Source of the DNA: Deltaproteobacteria bacterium
Lineage (GTDB): Bacteria > Desulfobacterota > Desulfobacteria > Desulfobacterales > GCA-2748835
Direction: 5' to 3'
Length of the DNA: 64,000 nucleotides
Assembly (NCBI GenBank): GCA_002748835.1
Contig: PDTL01000020.1
Span: forward strand, 1 to 64,000
Shown here: piece by piece, positions 26,473 to 36,527 of the stretch
How the letters are laid out: every line of letters starts with the position of its first letter
Numbering within the stretch: position 1 is the stretch's first letter
The notes under the pieces: generated by a model
The model's database searches: none
What the model was told of the DNA's origin: nothing
Seen by the model: only the letters and a program-made list of their open reading frames with translations
Position numbers and translations under genes: made by a program

Positions 26473-29265
26473 ATGAAATTTCAAGCATATAGGAAAACAG
26501 CGGTTTTTTTTATCTGCCTGATGGGAACCGTGCTCTGCGGTGCCTCTGTCCAGGCTGCAGGAGACCGTCTCCTGCCGGTGGACGCACGCCGTGCAAAGGC
26601 CCTCGCCCAGCTGGAATTGATGACCCTGGTCGCTGGAGACCAGTCCGCTGATCCAGAAGCACTGACAGGGGATAATCGGCTGGGGACCGATTTCCCGGAT
26701 TTGCTCGCGCAGCTGATGAAGACCATTCCAGCTGCGCGGCTGAACACGGGTGAAAAAACGGCGCTTTCGGATGCGGACTGGGAACGTCTGAAAAAACAGG
26801 TGCTCGAAGACTTTTCTCGATTTGACCCCCGGATGCTGCTTCGGGGGCTGTACCGACTTGAACGCCAGGTCGAGCAGACCGGTCCGGATGCCCGGCTGTT
26901 TGCTCAGGCGGCCCGGGGGTGGGCGTTGCTGTTGATGACACGGCCAGCTGCGCTGTGGCCTGAACAGGCCGATGAATGGGCGGCATCCGGATTGTCCTGC
27001 CTGGCCCTTGCCTGCCGGATTGATCCGGCGTTTCAACATTCAGGCGCTTCCATGGTGCTGGCCTACGCGACTGGCTATACCGGCTTTGCCGGTTCTCTGT
27101 CACGGAAAATCGGCCCTGAGGGGGTGCTTTCCGAAGACCGTGCGGTACAAGCGCTGATAACGACGGATTTTCAGGAGATGAATTCGCTGATGGGGGACAA
27201 CCCGTCACTGTGTGTGTCGATTCTGTGCATGCGGCTGCACCGGTCGTTCGGGGGGTATGAAACGGCGGACCGGTTGTCACGGATGCTGCTGAAGCAATAT
27301 CCCTGGCATGCGGAATCTGCCTGGATCAGGCTGGCCGCGACACCGGCGGACAGTATTTTTACCGATGCGGTGGCTCTTGCTGCTGCCATTGATGAACAAC
27401 AGCAGCGGGGACGGTTTTTTATCGAGGAGGCCACCTGGAAAGAAGCCCGCGATGCATTTATCAAAATGATCGGTGATAAAGACGCGGTATTTCCTGAAAA
27501 ACAGATTGTTTCGGATGTGAATCCGGCAGAGAAGACCGGGATCCGTCTGCTTACGGATAGTCAGGTCGATTCGGTTTACCAAACCTGGATCCGGGATGCG
27601 GTCCGGTTGGGCGGACGGGCGGTGTTGAGCCGTGCAGGCGGCGGAAAGGCATTCACAAAAGGGGTGAACACCCACTTCGGCGGTGTGCAGCCCTCCTGGC
27701 TGTATGTGTCAGCAAACACGAATGGCGCGCCGGCGTGGCTGGAGGATTCAGATCTCCCCTTTTCAGCCCTTGCCGCGTATTATGAAGACGCTCAGATGCC
27801 GGCGGACATGTATACCGGATTTTCTCATATGACGAGAAATGCCGACAACCGGCCGGCGCACCAGCTGAGCGTGGGCCATCTGTTGCTGAGCGCGGGATTT
27901 GCAACCAGGGCAGAGGCGTATCTGGTCGAAGGAGGTGCACTCTGCCCGACAGATGCCGGTGGGGTGATTGACCAGGTGGTGGTGGCAGGCGGTGATGACA
28001 GGGTGTTGCAGGATGCCATGAAGGCATGGCCGAATAGGTATGGGTTGTTTCTGGCCGCAGGCGCCTATTATGCCGGGTCTGATGATCAGAAAGCAGCCAC
28101 AGCGCTGGGTCATGCCATGACACTTGATCCCCGTCAGACCGATGCTGCCGTTCAGATGGCGAGACTTGCCGCCAAAGGCGGTCATCTGGAAATGTCAGAG
28201 GCGGTACTGAATCACTTTTTTGTAGCTGCCGGCGCCGGTTCGGACCGTTGCCGGTTGACCCTGGCCGGGATTTATCTGAGTGCGGGTGACTCAGCAAAAA
28301 CCCTGTCTACGCTTAGCAAGCTGAACGTTCCTGATTCACCTGAGGGACTCGAAATGCTATCTCTGTGCCTGATTCGCATGGGAGATGCGGATTCAGCACG
28401 GGCCGTGATTCTCGAAGGACAGAAACGCTACCCCCACCATATGACCTGGCAGACACTGGCCTTGCTGCTCCATGCGCATCAGGGTGGAATGGCGTCCTGG
28501 GCCCAGGAGTTCTGTAGGCATCTGGATCGTGTGGAAGCCCGCGAGCTGGCAGACCGGGTCATGAAAAACTGGCATCCGAACTCGAGTATTGACTATGACC
28601 GCCTGGCAGAAGTGGCGCTGCCTGCGGAAGCTGCGATGGTGCTGGGTCGATTCATGATCGACCGGAAACGGCCGGATGCGGCATTTCAGCTGTTGAACCG
28701 GGCTGAGGGCGTGACCCGGGCGTTGAATCTTGAGTGGATGTACACGGCTTACCGGGCCCTCGATACCTGGAAACCATCTGCCGCTTCCGGTTGGTTGAAC
28801 GCCCACGCGGATCCCGGAAAGGTGATGCAGCTGGCCGCCAGATTCTATGCAGATGGTGAATGGAATGCCGTGATTCGGATTTTGGCCGCTTCCGGCGCAT
28901 CCGCATCAGAGTATGCGGATTACGGCCGTCTCCTGACCTTGATGGCATGGAAGTCGGGTGGGACGTTGAGCGCGGAAGCACAGGAAGCCCTGGTAACCGG
29001 GTTCTCAGCCCAGCCTGCACACATTTATAAGGTGGCCGGTCAGCTGCTTTTGGGCACCGGCTCTGAAAGCGAGCTTGAACCGTATATGCAAGCGGCTGTG
29101 TCCCAATGTGAAGGGGCGTATTACCTGGGCTTGTGGAACCGTCTGAACGGAAATATCAGCGCTGCCGAGCGCTGGTATAGACGGTCTCTGGAAACCGGCC
29201 TGTTACAGCAACCCGAATGGCAGTTTGCGCACGGTGATATAAAGCGCCTAGGATCCGGTCTGTGA
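26473..29265 (+). CDS. Large secreted TPR-like repeat protein
   Basis: The 930-residue protein has a signal peptide (hydrophobic stretch AVFFICLMGTVLCGASVQA, residues 9-27). The rest is almost all helical. From about residue 480 to 700 helix pairs follow the TPR spacing (FLAAGAYYAGSDDQKAATAL, then ALGHAMTLDPRQTDAAVQMA). No catalytic motif is visible. TPR arrays bind proteins, so this is likely a periplasmic scaffold. It stands alone. The ribosome-binding site is weak. I do not recognise a named family. Confidence 0.75.
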   Translation: MKFQAYRKTAVFFICLMGTVLCGASVQAAGDRLLPVDARRAKALAQLELMTLVAGDQSADPEALTGDNRLGTDFPDLLAQLMKTIPAARLNTGEKTALSDADWERLKKQVLEDFSRFDPRMLLRGLYRLERQVEQTGPDARLFAQAARGWALLLMTRPAALWPEQADEWAASGLSCLALACRIDPAFQHSGASMVLAYATGYTGFAGSLSRKIGPEGVLSEDRAVQALITTDFQEMNSLMGDNPSLCVSILCMRLHRSFGGYETADRLSRMLLKQYPWHAESAWIRLAATPADSIFTDAVALAAAIDEQQQRGRFFIEEATWKEARDAFIKMIGDKDAVFPEKQIVSDVNPAEKTGIRLLTDSQVDSVYQTWIRDAVRLGGRAVLSRAGGGKAFTKGVNTHFGGVQPSWLYVSANTNGAPAWLEDSDLPFSALAAYYEDAQMPADMYTGFSHMTRNADNRPAHQLSVGHLLLSAGFATRAEAYLVEGGALCPTDAGGVIDQVVVAGGDDRVLQDAMKAWPNRYGLFLAAGAYYAGSDDQKAATALGHAMTLDPRQTDAAVQMARLAAKGGHLEMSEAVLNHFFVAAGAGSDRCRLTLAGIYLSAGDSAKTLSTLSKLNVPDSPEGLEMLSLCLIRMGDADSARAVILEGQKRYPHHMTWQTLALLLHAHQGGMASWAQEFCRHLDRVEARELADRVMKNWHPNSSIDYDRLAEVALPAEAAMVLGRFMIDRKRPDAAFQLLNRAEGVTRALNLEWMYTAYRALDTWKPSAASGWLNAHADPGKVMQLAARFYADGEWNAVIRILAASGASASEYADYGRLLTLMAWKSGGTLSAEAQEALVTGFSAQPAHIYKVAGQLLLGTGSESELEPYMQAAVSQCEGAYYLGLWNRLNGNISAAERWYRRSLETGLLQQPEWQFAHGDIKRLGSGL

Positions 29266-29316
29266 ACCGATGGTCAGAAAACGATGCGGGCGCTTTTAAT
29301 CAGTCGTATTCAGGCG

Positions 29317-29895
29317 TTACGACGATTCTATCAAGGATTTTCCACTGCTGAACGATTGCCCTGCAACATCTTTCAACGCCCAGTATTCCCGTGATGTGGG
29401 CGCGTAAACAAAGGGGTTGACCTTGTCGATGGCCGGTAGCCCCTTAGCGTTGAGGACATTCTCATCGGCCTTGATGCCGACGATTTCACCGACAAACTGG
29501 ACATGCCCGCCAATCTCAACCACATGCCTGACCTCGCACTCGAAGATGAGCGGAAATTCCTCGACATAGGGGGCGTCAACGCGCTCTGAGCGTGTTGCCG
29601 TAAGTCCTGAAACCGCGAACTTATCAGTATCCCTGCCACTGACCATACCGAAATAATCGGCTTCTTTGAGATAGGCCACGGAGGGGATCGACACCGTGTA
29701 GCACTTGCGCTGCATCAGGGCCGCATAGGTGTAGGTGACCTTGCGGATGCTTACGGTCAAATGGGGCGGCATGGAACAGCAGATCCCCCCCCAGCCAATG
29801 GTCATGATATTTGCCTTGCCATTTTCATCATAGGTGCCAACACACCAGGTGGGTGCCGGGCAGGCATAGGTTCCTGGATCAATATCTTTTTTCAT
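29317..29895 (-). CDS. Flavin reductase-like (flavoredoxin) protein
   Basis: A 192-residue FMN-binding split-barrel protein: CPAPTWCVGTYDENGKANIMTIGW at the N terminus, then HLTVSIRKVTYTY, YTVSIPS, ADYFGMVSGRDTDKF and a FECEVRHVVEIGGHVQFVGEIV strand pair. This matches the flavin reductase / flavoredoxin family of sulfate reducers, which bind FMN and pass electrons. AAAGGAG sits 8 bases before the ATG. It is a lone gene, and its redox partner is unknown. Confidence 0.85.
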   Translation of the reverse strand: MKKDIDPGTYACPAPTWCVGTYDENGKANIMTIGWGGICCSMPPHLTVSIRKVTYTYAALMQRKCYTVSIPSVAYLKEADYFGMVSGRDTDKFAVSGLTATRSERVDAPYVEEFPLIFECEVRHVVEIGGHVQFVGEIVGIKADENVLNAKGLPAIDKVNPFVYAPTSREYWALKDVAGQSFSSGKSLIESS

Positions 29896-30166
29896 GGTTG
29901 TGCTCCTTTTTTGAGGTTGGTAAACGGAAAGAACGCATGGTTGCCGGGATGGCAGGGTTACCGCTTTTTTTAATACCTGACGCTTCAGTTGGTGTCAAAA
30001 GAAACCCATACGGTGTTTTTTCCCGATCGGGATATTTTTTCTCCCGGTATTGGTAGTGACGCCGATGAAAACAGGGTATGATTTTTTAAAGTTGGGAAAT
30101 TACAGACACAGGCGGTTTTCACCGTCAAGGAAGACCCTGATGATTTTTTGTCCTTAAGAGGTTGCC

Positions 30167-32518
30167 ATGCATACAAATCATATTCCCCTCGCGGGATTTT
30201 TCGCGGGCGTCAGCGACCATGTGTTAAGAAAACGCGGGTGGTATCTGGCGGGCGTTATCCTGATCACCCTTTTTTTTATTTTCCAGATGCGCAGCCTTCG
30301 TTTTGATAACTCTTCGGAGATCTGGTATGTGGAGGGACATGCTGCCCTAACGGCCAAGGCCTATTTTGATGAGGCCTTTGGGAATTATCAGTTTGTCTAT
30401 CTGCTTTTTACCAAAGAAAAAACAGACTTTACCCCTGAAAATTTCAGACGCATGGCCGAACTTGCCGATGCCCTTGAAGCGACAGTTCCCTACGTGAAGC
30501 GGGTGCTCTGGCTTGGCAATGCCGAACGCATCCGGGGTGCAGGGGCACAGGATGTCCGGATCGCCCCGTTTTTTGAAACACCGCCGGCAACGCGGCAGGA
30601 GATTGACGACAAACTCGATGAAGCGATCCTGGAACCCAGTTTTGTCGGTGATCTGATCTCACCGGACAAAACCGCCTTGAGTATGGTCGTGGAGCTTGAT
30701 ACCTATCCTTCCAAAACAGCGGATCTGACCCCGCAGAAAACAGTGGCGGATGCGGTGGATGCTGTTCTGGCCCGTCCCGAGTTTGCCGCGTTGGCCCCGT
30801 TTGTTTCCGGCACGCCGCATTTTAACACCCAGTACAGTGCGCTGGCCAAACGGGATATGGGAAAACTTTCCTTAGCCGTTGTTTTGGTGCAGATGGTGCT
30901 GCTGTTCTTTTTTGCCCGGGGCATTCGCGGCGTCATTGTTCCCATTGGTATCACGATGCTTGCCGTACTCTGGACCCTGGGCACCGTCGCGTTGCTGGGG
31001 TTTACCCTGAATCTTTTGTCTTCGGCCATCCCCGCCATGTTAATTTGCGTGAGTATTGGTGACGCCATGCACGCTATTTCCGCCTTTTATGGCGGGCTGC
31101 AGCGGGGGATGTCCCAAAAAGAGGCCTTGCGCGCTGCCTTTGCAGAAGTCGGATTGGCGCTGATGCTCACCTCCTTGACCACGGCCATCGGGTTTTTGGC
31201 CTATCTCAGCTGCGAAGTGGTCCCTTACCGGGAAATGGGCGTCTATGTGTCGGTTGGTGTGCTGTACGCCTTTTTGCTCACCCTGGTGCTCACGCCCATC
31301 TTTTTTTCCATTGGGACGGTGCGGCCGCCTGCCCAGAAAACCCGTTCCTCTCAGGATCTTTTTTCCCGCTGGCTGCTGTTCTGCTGTGATCAGGTGACCA
31401 CCCGCCCCCTGACCCTTGTGCTCGGGTTTTCCGCGATCATGCTGCTCACCTTTGTTGGGTATCTGAACATGAAGGTCGAGTCCAACACCAGCAAACTGAT
31501 TTTTAAAGGGGAGCCCTTGCGGGATACCCTGGATCTGGTGGATGCGCGGATGGGAAACAGCATTACCCTAGAATTTTTGATGGATACCGGTAAACCGTCA
31601 GGCGTCAAGGATCCGGCGTTCATGAAAAAACTGGACACCCTGATGCAGGATGCCGAAACCTATCCCCAGGTGACCAAAGCGACGTCCGTCACCTCGGTAC
31701 TCAAGCAGATCCGCCGGGCTTTGTACAATAACGATCCAGCCAGCTACACCCTGCCCGATTCTACTGAGGCCATCGCCCAGTACCTCTTTCTCTACGAAAG
31801 CTCCGGCGGCGGGATGCTGGATCGCCAGGTGGGATTTCTCTATGATATGGCGCGGCTGAGTCTAAAGGCACCAACCATTGATACTGCCGACGCCCGCAAG
31901 CTGCTGGTGGAGATGCGAAAAAAGATCAAGACGCTTTTTGGCGATTCGGTTAAGGTCGTGGTCTCTGGCGGCATGTTCAATTATATCGAGCTCACCGATA
32001 TTCTTTATTCAGGCCAGCGGCACAGTTTTATTGCCGCGTTGTTGGTCATTTCCGTGGTGATGATGGGGGTGCTGCGCTCGGTACGGCTCGGTCTGCTCAG
32101 CATGATCCCCAATATTTTTCCGGTGTTTTTCACCATGGGCTTTCTCGGCCTTGTGGGGTATTATCTTGATGTCATCACCATCAGTTATGCTGCCGTGATT
32201 ATCGGGGTCGCGGTGGATGACTCCATCCATTTTTTCACCCGGTTTCGCCAGGAATTTTCGGTCTGCGGCCGTTATGCAGAGGCCTTGCGGGTGACCTATC
32301 TTTCGATTGGCCGTCCGTTGACCCAGACAACCCTTGTTCTGGTCATCGGAAACCTGATGCTCATGTTTTCGTCCCTGCTTGGTTTTTTCAAGCTGGGGCT
32401 GCTTTTTGGTGTGGCGTTTTCCATGGCGCTGCTGGCTGATCTGCTGTTTGCGCCATCGTTGATTATGTTGCTCAAACCTTTGGGGAAAGAGAAAGGAGAC
32501 CCCGCTCTTTCCGCATGA
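30167..32518 (+). CDS. MMPL/RND-family exporter
   Basis: A 783-residue inner-membrane protein with the same duplicated layout as the one at 22860: TM1 near residues 28-46, periplasmic loop, five TM segments about 225-385, TM7 near 415, second loop, five TM segments about 615-775. IGVAVDDSIHFFTRFRQEF is the diagnostic MMPL motif. It lacks the acidic insert of the other copy. AAGAGG precedes the ATG by 5 bases. It heads an operon with a LolA-like carrier (12 bases on) and a DUF1302 barrel, a set that suggests lipid or hydrophobic cargo moved to the outer membrane. Confidence 0.88.
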   Translation: MHTNHIPLAGFFAGVSDHVLRKRGWYLAGVILITLFFIFQMRSLRFDNSSEIWYVEGHAALTAKAYFDEAFGNYQFVYLLFTKEKTDFTPENFRRMAELADALEATVPYVKRVLWLGNAERIRGAGAQDVRIAPFFETPPATRQEIDDKLDEAILEPSFVGDLISPDKTALSMVVELDTYPSKTADLTPQKTVADAVDAVLARPEFAALAPFVSGTPHFNTQYSALAKRDMGKLSLAVVLVQMVLLFFFARGIRGVIVPIGITMLAVLWTLGTVALLGFTLNLLSSAIPAMLICVSIGDAMHAISAFYGGLQRGMSQKEALRAAFAEVGLALMLTSLTTAIGFLAYLSCEVVPYREMGVYVSVGVLYAFLLTLVLTPIFFSIGTVRPPAQKTRSSQDLFSRWLLFCCDQVTTRPLTLVLGFSAIMLLTFVGYLNMKVESNTSKLIFKGEPLRDTLDLVDARMGNSITLEFLMDTGKPSGVKDPAFMKKLDTLMQDAETYPQVTKATSVTSVLKQIRRALYNNDPASYTLPDSTEAIAQYLFLYESSGGGMLDRQVGFLYDMARLSLKAPTIDTADARKLLVEMRKKIKTLFGDSVKVVVSGGMFNYIELTDILYSGQRHSFIAALLVISVVMMGVLRSVRLGLLSMIPNIFPVFFTMGFLGLVGYYLDVITISYAAVIIGVAVDDSIHFFTRFRQEFSVCGRYAEALRVTYLSIGRPLTQTTLVLVIGNLMLMFSSLLGFFKLGLLFGVAFSMALLADLLFAPSLIMLLKPLGKEKGDPALSA

Positions 32519-32530
32519 CAGGAGATCCCC

Positions 32531-33316
32531 ATGCGTCATCTGTTTTTCTTGATTCCTTTTGTCTGTTGCTTTTTTTTCGCTGATGCTGCCGGGTGCACCC
32601 CTACCGGCAGGGAGATTATGTTACAGGTCGACGCTGTCGATACAAGCCGGGACAGCACCCTTGAAGCCAGTATGGTGATAGAACGCGGCAAGCGAAAACT
32701 GGTACGAAAGCTGGAGATCGTTTCCAAACGCTATGGCGAAAACCAGCAGGATCAGCGGACCCTGATCCGTTTTTTGACGCCTGCCGATGTGCGCGGCACC
32801 CGCTACCTTACCTGGGCGTGGGATGATGCGGCAAAAGAAGATGATATGTGGGTATATCTGCCTGCGGAAAGCCTGGTTCGCCGGATTTCCGGCGGCGGTA
32901 AGAAGGGGAGTTTCATGCGGTCTGATCTGGCGAACGAGGATATCGAGCCGCGGGCCGTGGATGATGATATCCATACCTTGAAAGGGTCGGAAACCCTCCA
33001 TGGTGCGGATTGCTGGGTGGTGGAATCGGTGCCGCGGCCTGAACTCAAAAAAGAGACCAACTATGGTAAAAGAGTGGTCTATGTGCGCAAGGATATCCTT
33101 TTGCCGACAAAGATTGACTATTACGATAAACGGGGGCGATTGCTGAAAACAGCCACCTTTGGCGGCTTTAAAGAAATAGCGGGTATCTGGACCATCACAA
33201 AGATTCTCTTTGAGACCCCGGCCCGTAAGACCCGTACCCTCATGGAACGCACCGATATTCGCTATAACCAGGGGCTGGATGACAGTCTCTTTTTACAAAG
33301 CAATTTGAAACGGTGA
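32531..33316 (+). CDS. Outer membrane lipoprotein-sorting (LolA-like) protein
   Basis: The 261-residue protein has a signal sequence ending around ADAAG, with a cysteine just after it (GCTP), so it could also be a lipoprotein. The body is the LolA-like half barrel: ASMVIERGKRKLVRKLEI, RTLIRFLTPADVRGTRYL, MWVYLPAESLVRRISGGGKKGSFMRSDLANEDI, and WTITKILFETPARKTRTLM. Proteins of this group pair with MMPL exporters as shuttles. AGGAGA lies before the ATG. The stop overlaps the next gene's GTG by four bases. Confidence 0.88.
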   Translation: MRHLFFLIPFVCCFFFADAAGCTPTGREIMLQVDAVDTSRDSTLEASMVIERGKRKLVRKLEIVSKRYGENQQDQRTLIRFLTPADVRGTRYLTWAWDDAAKEDDMWVYLPAESLVRRISGGGKKGSFMRSDLANEDIEPRAVDDDIHTLKGSETLHGADCWVVESVPRPELKKETNYGKRVVYVRKDILLPTKIDYYDKRGRLLKTATFGGFKEIAGIWTITKILFETPARKTRTLMERTDIRYNQGLDDSLFLQSNLKR

Positions 33317-34821
33317 CCCGGGTTGGCATATACCTTCTTGTCCTCCTGATTTTTTTTGCAGATGGAGACGGCGCTCGGGCCGCTGAAGCCGGGGCGGGGC
33401 GTGCTGGCGAGCCCGTTGCCGACGCTGATCGTCCAAAAGAGGCGCCGTTAACAGGCGACCCCTTTGCCCCCGCCACCCGTCCGGCCGATTCTGCGTTGAT
33501 CGGCGATCCGTTCGCGGAAAGCGATGTCTTTCAAGACCAGCGCGTTGCAGCGGTGCCGGAGAACACGCAAAACACGTTTCTGCAAAAAGGCTGGCTGGAG
33601 AGCCGAAACCAGTTTTGGCTGCGTAACAAACGCCCCTTTTCCACACGGCAGCGGGTCTGGCTTGAGGGATCATCGGCCCTGAATTTCGGCGCCCCTGCTG
33701 AGGAGACGGCGCCAGGCATTGCGTCAGCCCGTTTTTTCCTCTCCGGCTCCCTGGATAGTGACCCTGCAGCCGCAGACCTCTCCGATGATCATGACACGGT
33801 GTCGGCCATACTCCACGAGGCCTATCTGACGGTGGAAGGCACATCCGCAGATGTGTTCATTGGCAAGAAAATGGTACGTTGGGGAACGGGAGACGGCGTT
33901 AATCCCCTGGATCTGATCAACCCTCAGGATCATCGTGATCCGCTGGCCTCGGGCCGGGGCGATAACCGTCTGGCTGTTTTATTGGTGCAGGGGATTGTTT
34001 CACTTCCCGCCCCGGCACCCATTCAGGAACTCTCCCTGGAGGCGGTGGCGGTTCCGTTGGCAACGATCACCGCCCTGGCTGCAGCGGGTTCGGCCTTTGA
34101 GCCTGCGGCTTTAAGAGAAATACGCGCAGCCGAGCAGCAGGGTGTATTGCACCTTGTCAAGCCTGAAAAGCCGGAACGCTGGTTTGCGGATGGCAAGTAT
34201 GGCCTGCGCCTCACCGCAACGGCCGCTGGCTGGGATCTGGGCCTGGCCGGATATTTCGGGGTCAAAAATACCCCCGTGTTCACTGGCGAAGTCGATGCCG
34301 ACCACCGGCTGCGGCTCAGGCCTGTCCATCCCCGCATCCGTGCTGTGGGTGTCAGTTTTGCCAAGGGCATCCATCGTACCACCCTGCGGGGCGAGCTGGC
34401 GATCAAACCCCGGTATCCCCTGCAGAAAGCAGCGACGGGGCTTCCCGGATATTCACGCCGTACCCGGATCGAAGGCGTTGTTGGCGTTGACCGAACGTTT
34501 GGTTTGAGCCGCTATCTCAACCTGCAATATTTTGCCGAGGCTATTCCGGAAAATGACGGTGTGACCGGCCGCAGGTACAGCCACGGACTCACCGTTGCGT
34601 GTTCTGATCTTTTTTTGAATGATGATGTAAAACTCGGGGTGAGCGGTGTGGCCGGTTTTTCAGGCCAGGGGTGTGTGGTGCAGCCTTACGGTGAATACTA
34701 TATGGGAGATAACTGGCTGCTGGCGGTGTCTTTTTTTCTGTTTTACGGGGATGAAACCGAACGGTACGGCCAGTTTGCCGAGCAGGACTTTATCTCTCTG
34801 CGTCTGCGCTACAGCTTCTAA
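33313..34821 (+). CDS. DUF1302-type outer-membrane beta-barrel protein
   Basis: The 502-residue protein begins at a GTG inside the previous stop (GTGA). A signal peptide ends near ARAAEA. A short Pro/Ala-rich segment with two copies of GDPFA follows. The barrel part shows FIGKKMVRWGTGDGVNPLDL near residue 180, typical of DUF1302, and ends in RLRYSF with a terminal phenylalanine, the barrel-insertion signal. It is probably the outer-membrane exit or acceptor of the MMPL/LolA-like module. Confidence 0.82.
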   Translation: MTRVGIYLLVLLIFFADGDGARAAEAGAGRAGEPVADADRPKEAPLTGDPFAPATRPADSALIGDPFAESDVFQDQRVAAVPENTQNTFLQKGWLESRNQFWLRNKRPFSTRQRVWLEGSSALNFGAPAEETAPGIASARFFLSGSLDSDPAAADLSDDHDTVSAILHEAYLTVEGTSADVFIGKKMVRWGTGDGVNPLDLINPQDHRDPLASGRGDNRLAVLLVQGIVSLPAPAPIQELSLEAVAVPLATITALAAAGSAFEPAALREIRAAEQQGVLHLVKPEKPERWFADGKYGLRLTATAAGWDLGLAGYFGVKNTPVFTGEVDADHRLRLRPVHPRIRAVGVSFAKGIHRTTLRGELAIKPRYPLQKAATGLPGYSRRTRIEGVVGVDRTFGLSRYLNLQYFAEAIPENDGVTGRRYSHGLTVACSDLFLNDDVKLGVSGVAGFSGQGCVVQPYGEYYMGDNWLLAVSFFLFYGDETERYGQFAEQDFISLRLRYSF

Positions 34822-34842
34822 TCAAAAAAATGGCTTGTTAAT

Positions 34843-34953
34843 CTAAACCGTTTCACGTTTCTCAACAGGAGATGCATCTACCCGCCCGGAATCCAGGGTA
34901 AAGGAGCCGTATTTTTCATGGGCCTTGAAACGGTTTTCGGAACCCACCGCCAT
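34843..34953 (-). CDS. Possible small protein, 36 residues, at the end of the leu/ilv operon
   Basis: A minus-strand frame begins ATG 8 bases after the leuA stop, with AAGG six bases upstream, and encodes 36 mostly polar residues (MAVGSENRFKAHEKYGSF near the start, ending in KRETV). Its composition looks like real coding sequence and its position suggests co-translation with leuA. No family is recognised. The 11-bp inverted repeat AAACCGTTTCA (34845-34855) and TGAAACGGTTT (34926-34936) lies inside it and could also make an RNA hairpin. Confidence 0.45.
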   Translation of the reverse strand: MAVGSENRFKAHEKYGSFTLDSGRVDASPVEKRETV

Positions 34954-34961
34954 GTTGTGCC

Positions 34962-36527
34962 TTAAATTCCCGCCATGTCATCCACATCCATCCGCGAGGG
35001 GGCGGCACTCGTTTTCAGGTATTCAAGCCGGTTCAGGCCGTTGATGTAGGCTTTGGCACTGGCGGTGATGATATCCATGTCCGCGCCTTTTCCAAGGGCG
35101 ATATAATCCCCTTCGCGCAGCCGTACCGTCACCTCCCCCTGGGCATCGGTGCCGCCGGTGAGGGCACTGATGGAGAACCGGAGCATTTCTGATTCGGTTC
35201 CGGTCAGGCGGGCAATGATGTTGAAGACCGCATCGATGGGGCCGTTTCCCTCACCTGCGCCCTTGAAACTGCGCCCGTTGATCGTGAGGGCCACGGACGC
35301 GGTCGGGTAGACGGTGGTGCCACTGGAGATGTGCAGGTATTCCAGCTCGAACAGCTCCGAACTCCGCAGGATGCCTTCGTTGACCAGGGCTTCCAGGTCT
35401 TCGTCAAGCACGTGTTTTTTCTTGTCAGCCAGATCCTTGAACTGTTTGAAGATCAGCTGCAGTTCCTCGTCAGACAGGTCATATCCCATTTCCTGCAGCC
35501 GGGAGCGCAGGGCGTGCCGGCCGGAATGCTTGCCCAGGACCAGCTGGCTCTTGGACAGGCCCACAGTTTCCGGACGCATGATTTCGTAGGTCATGGGGTT
35601 TTTCAGCATGCCGTCCTGGTGAATGCCGGACTCATGGGCAAAGGCGTTGGCGCCCACGATGGCCTTGTTCGGCTGCACCATCATCCCGGTGATCATGCTG
35701 ACCAGCCGGCTGATGGGATAGATATGGGTGGTGTCGATACCGGTGGTCATATCCATGAGATCCGGCCGGGTATGCATGGCCATGACCACTTCTTCCAGCG
35801 CGGTGTTGCCCGCGCGCTCGCCGATCCCGTTGATGGTCACTTCCGCCTGACCGGCACCAGCCTGAATGGCCGCGAGCGTGTTGGCGGCGGCCAGACCCAG
35901 GTCATTGTGGCAATGAACGCTTAAGATGGCCTGATCCATGTTGGGCGTGTGTGCCATGACATACCGGATCAGCTCACTGTATTCTTCGGGGATGGCGTAT
36001 CCCACGGTATCCGGCAGGTTAACGGTGGTGGCGCCGGCATCAATGACCGCCTCAAAAACCCGGCAGAGAAAGTCCCGGTCACTGCGGGAGCCGTCTTCTG
36101 CGGAAAATTCGATGTTGTCTGTCAGGGTTTTGGCATAGGCGACCGCGTCTCTGGCCGCGTTAACCACTTCATCCCGGGACATGTTCAGCTTGTATTTCAG
36201 GTGAATGTCCGATGTGGCGATAAAGGTATGGATGCGGGGGTTGGCCGCATGCTTAACCGCTTCCCAGGCCCGGTCGATATCTTTTTTATTGGCCCGGCAC
36301 AGGGCCGCGACCTGGCAGTTTTCTACCTTGCCAGACACCTGGGCCACGGCGTCAAAGTCGCCTTGGGAGGCTGCCGGAAACCCCGCTTCAATGACATCCA
36401 CGCCCAGGGCTTCCAGGCGGGAGGCAATGCGCAGTTTTTCTGCCATGTTCATGCTGGCGCCCGGGGATTGCTCACCGTCCCTCAAGGTGGTGTCGAATAT
36501 GATGATTTTCCGTTTGTCTGTTGTCAT
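34962..36527 (-). CDS. leuA: 2-isopropylmalate synthase
   Basis: Joins acetyl-CoA to 2-ketoisovalerate, the first step of leucine synthesis. It has 521 residues. The TIM-barrel domain starts FDTTLRDGEQSPGASM (residues 11-26), SVHCHNDLGLAAANTL near 203 carries metal ligands, and NGIGERAGNTALEEVVMA follows. The C-terminal regulatory LeuA domain (about 380-510) binds leucine for feedback. The ATG overlaps the cimA stop by four bases, so translation is coupled. It is the last recognised enzyme gene of the operon. Confidence 0.96.
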   Translation of the reverse strand: MTTDKRKIIIFDTTLRDGEQSPGASMNMAEKLRIASRLEALGVDVIEAGFPAASQGDFDAVAQVSGKVENCQVAALCRANKKDIDRAWEAVKHAANPRIHTFIATSDIHLKYKLNMSRDEVVNAARDAVAYAKTLTDNIEFSAEDGSRSDRDFLCRVFEAVIDAGATTVNLPDTVGYAIPEEYSELIRYVMAHTPNMDQAILSVHCHNDLGLAAANTLAAIQAGAGQAEVTINGIGERAGNTALEEVVMAMHTRPDLMDMTTGIDTTHIYPISRLVSMITGMMVQPNKAIVGANAFAHESGIHQDGMLKNPMTYEIMRPETVGLSKSQLVLGKHSGRHALRSRLQEMGYDLSDEELQLIFKQFKDLADKKKHVLDEDLEALVNEGILRSSELFELEYLHISSGTTVYPTASVALTINGRSFKGAGEGNGPIDAVFNIIARLTGTESEMLRFSISALTGGTDAQGEVTVRLREGDYIALGKGADMDIITASAKAYINGLNRLEYLKTSAAPSRMDVDDMAGI

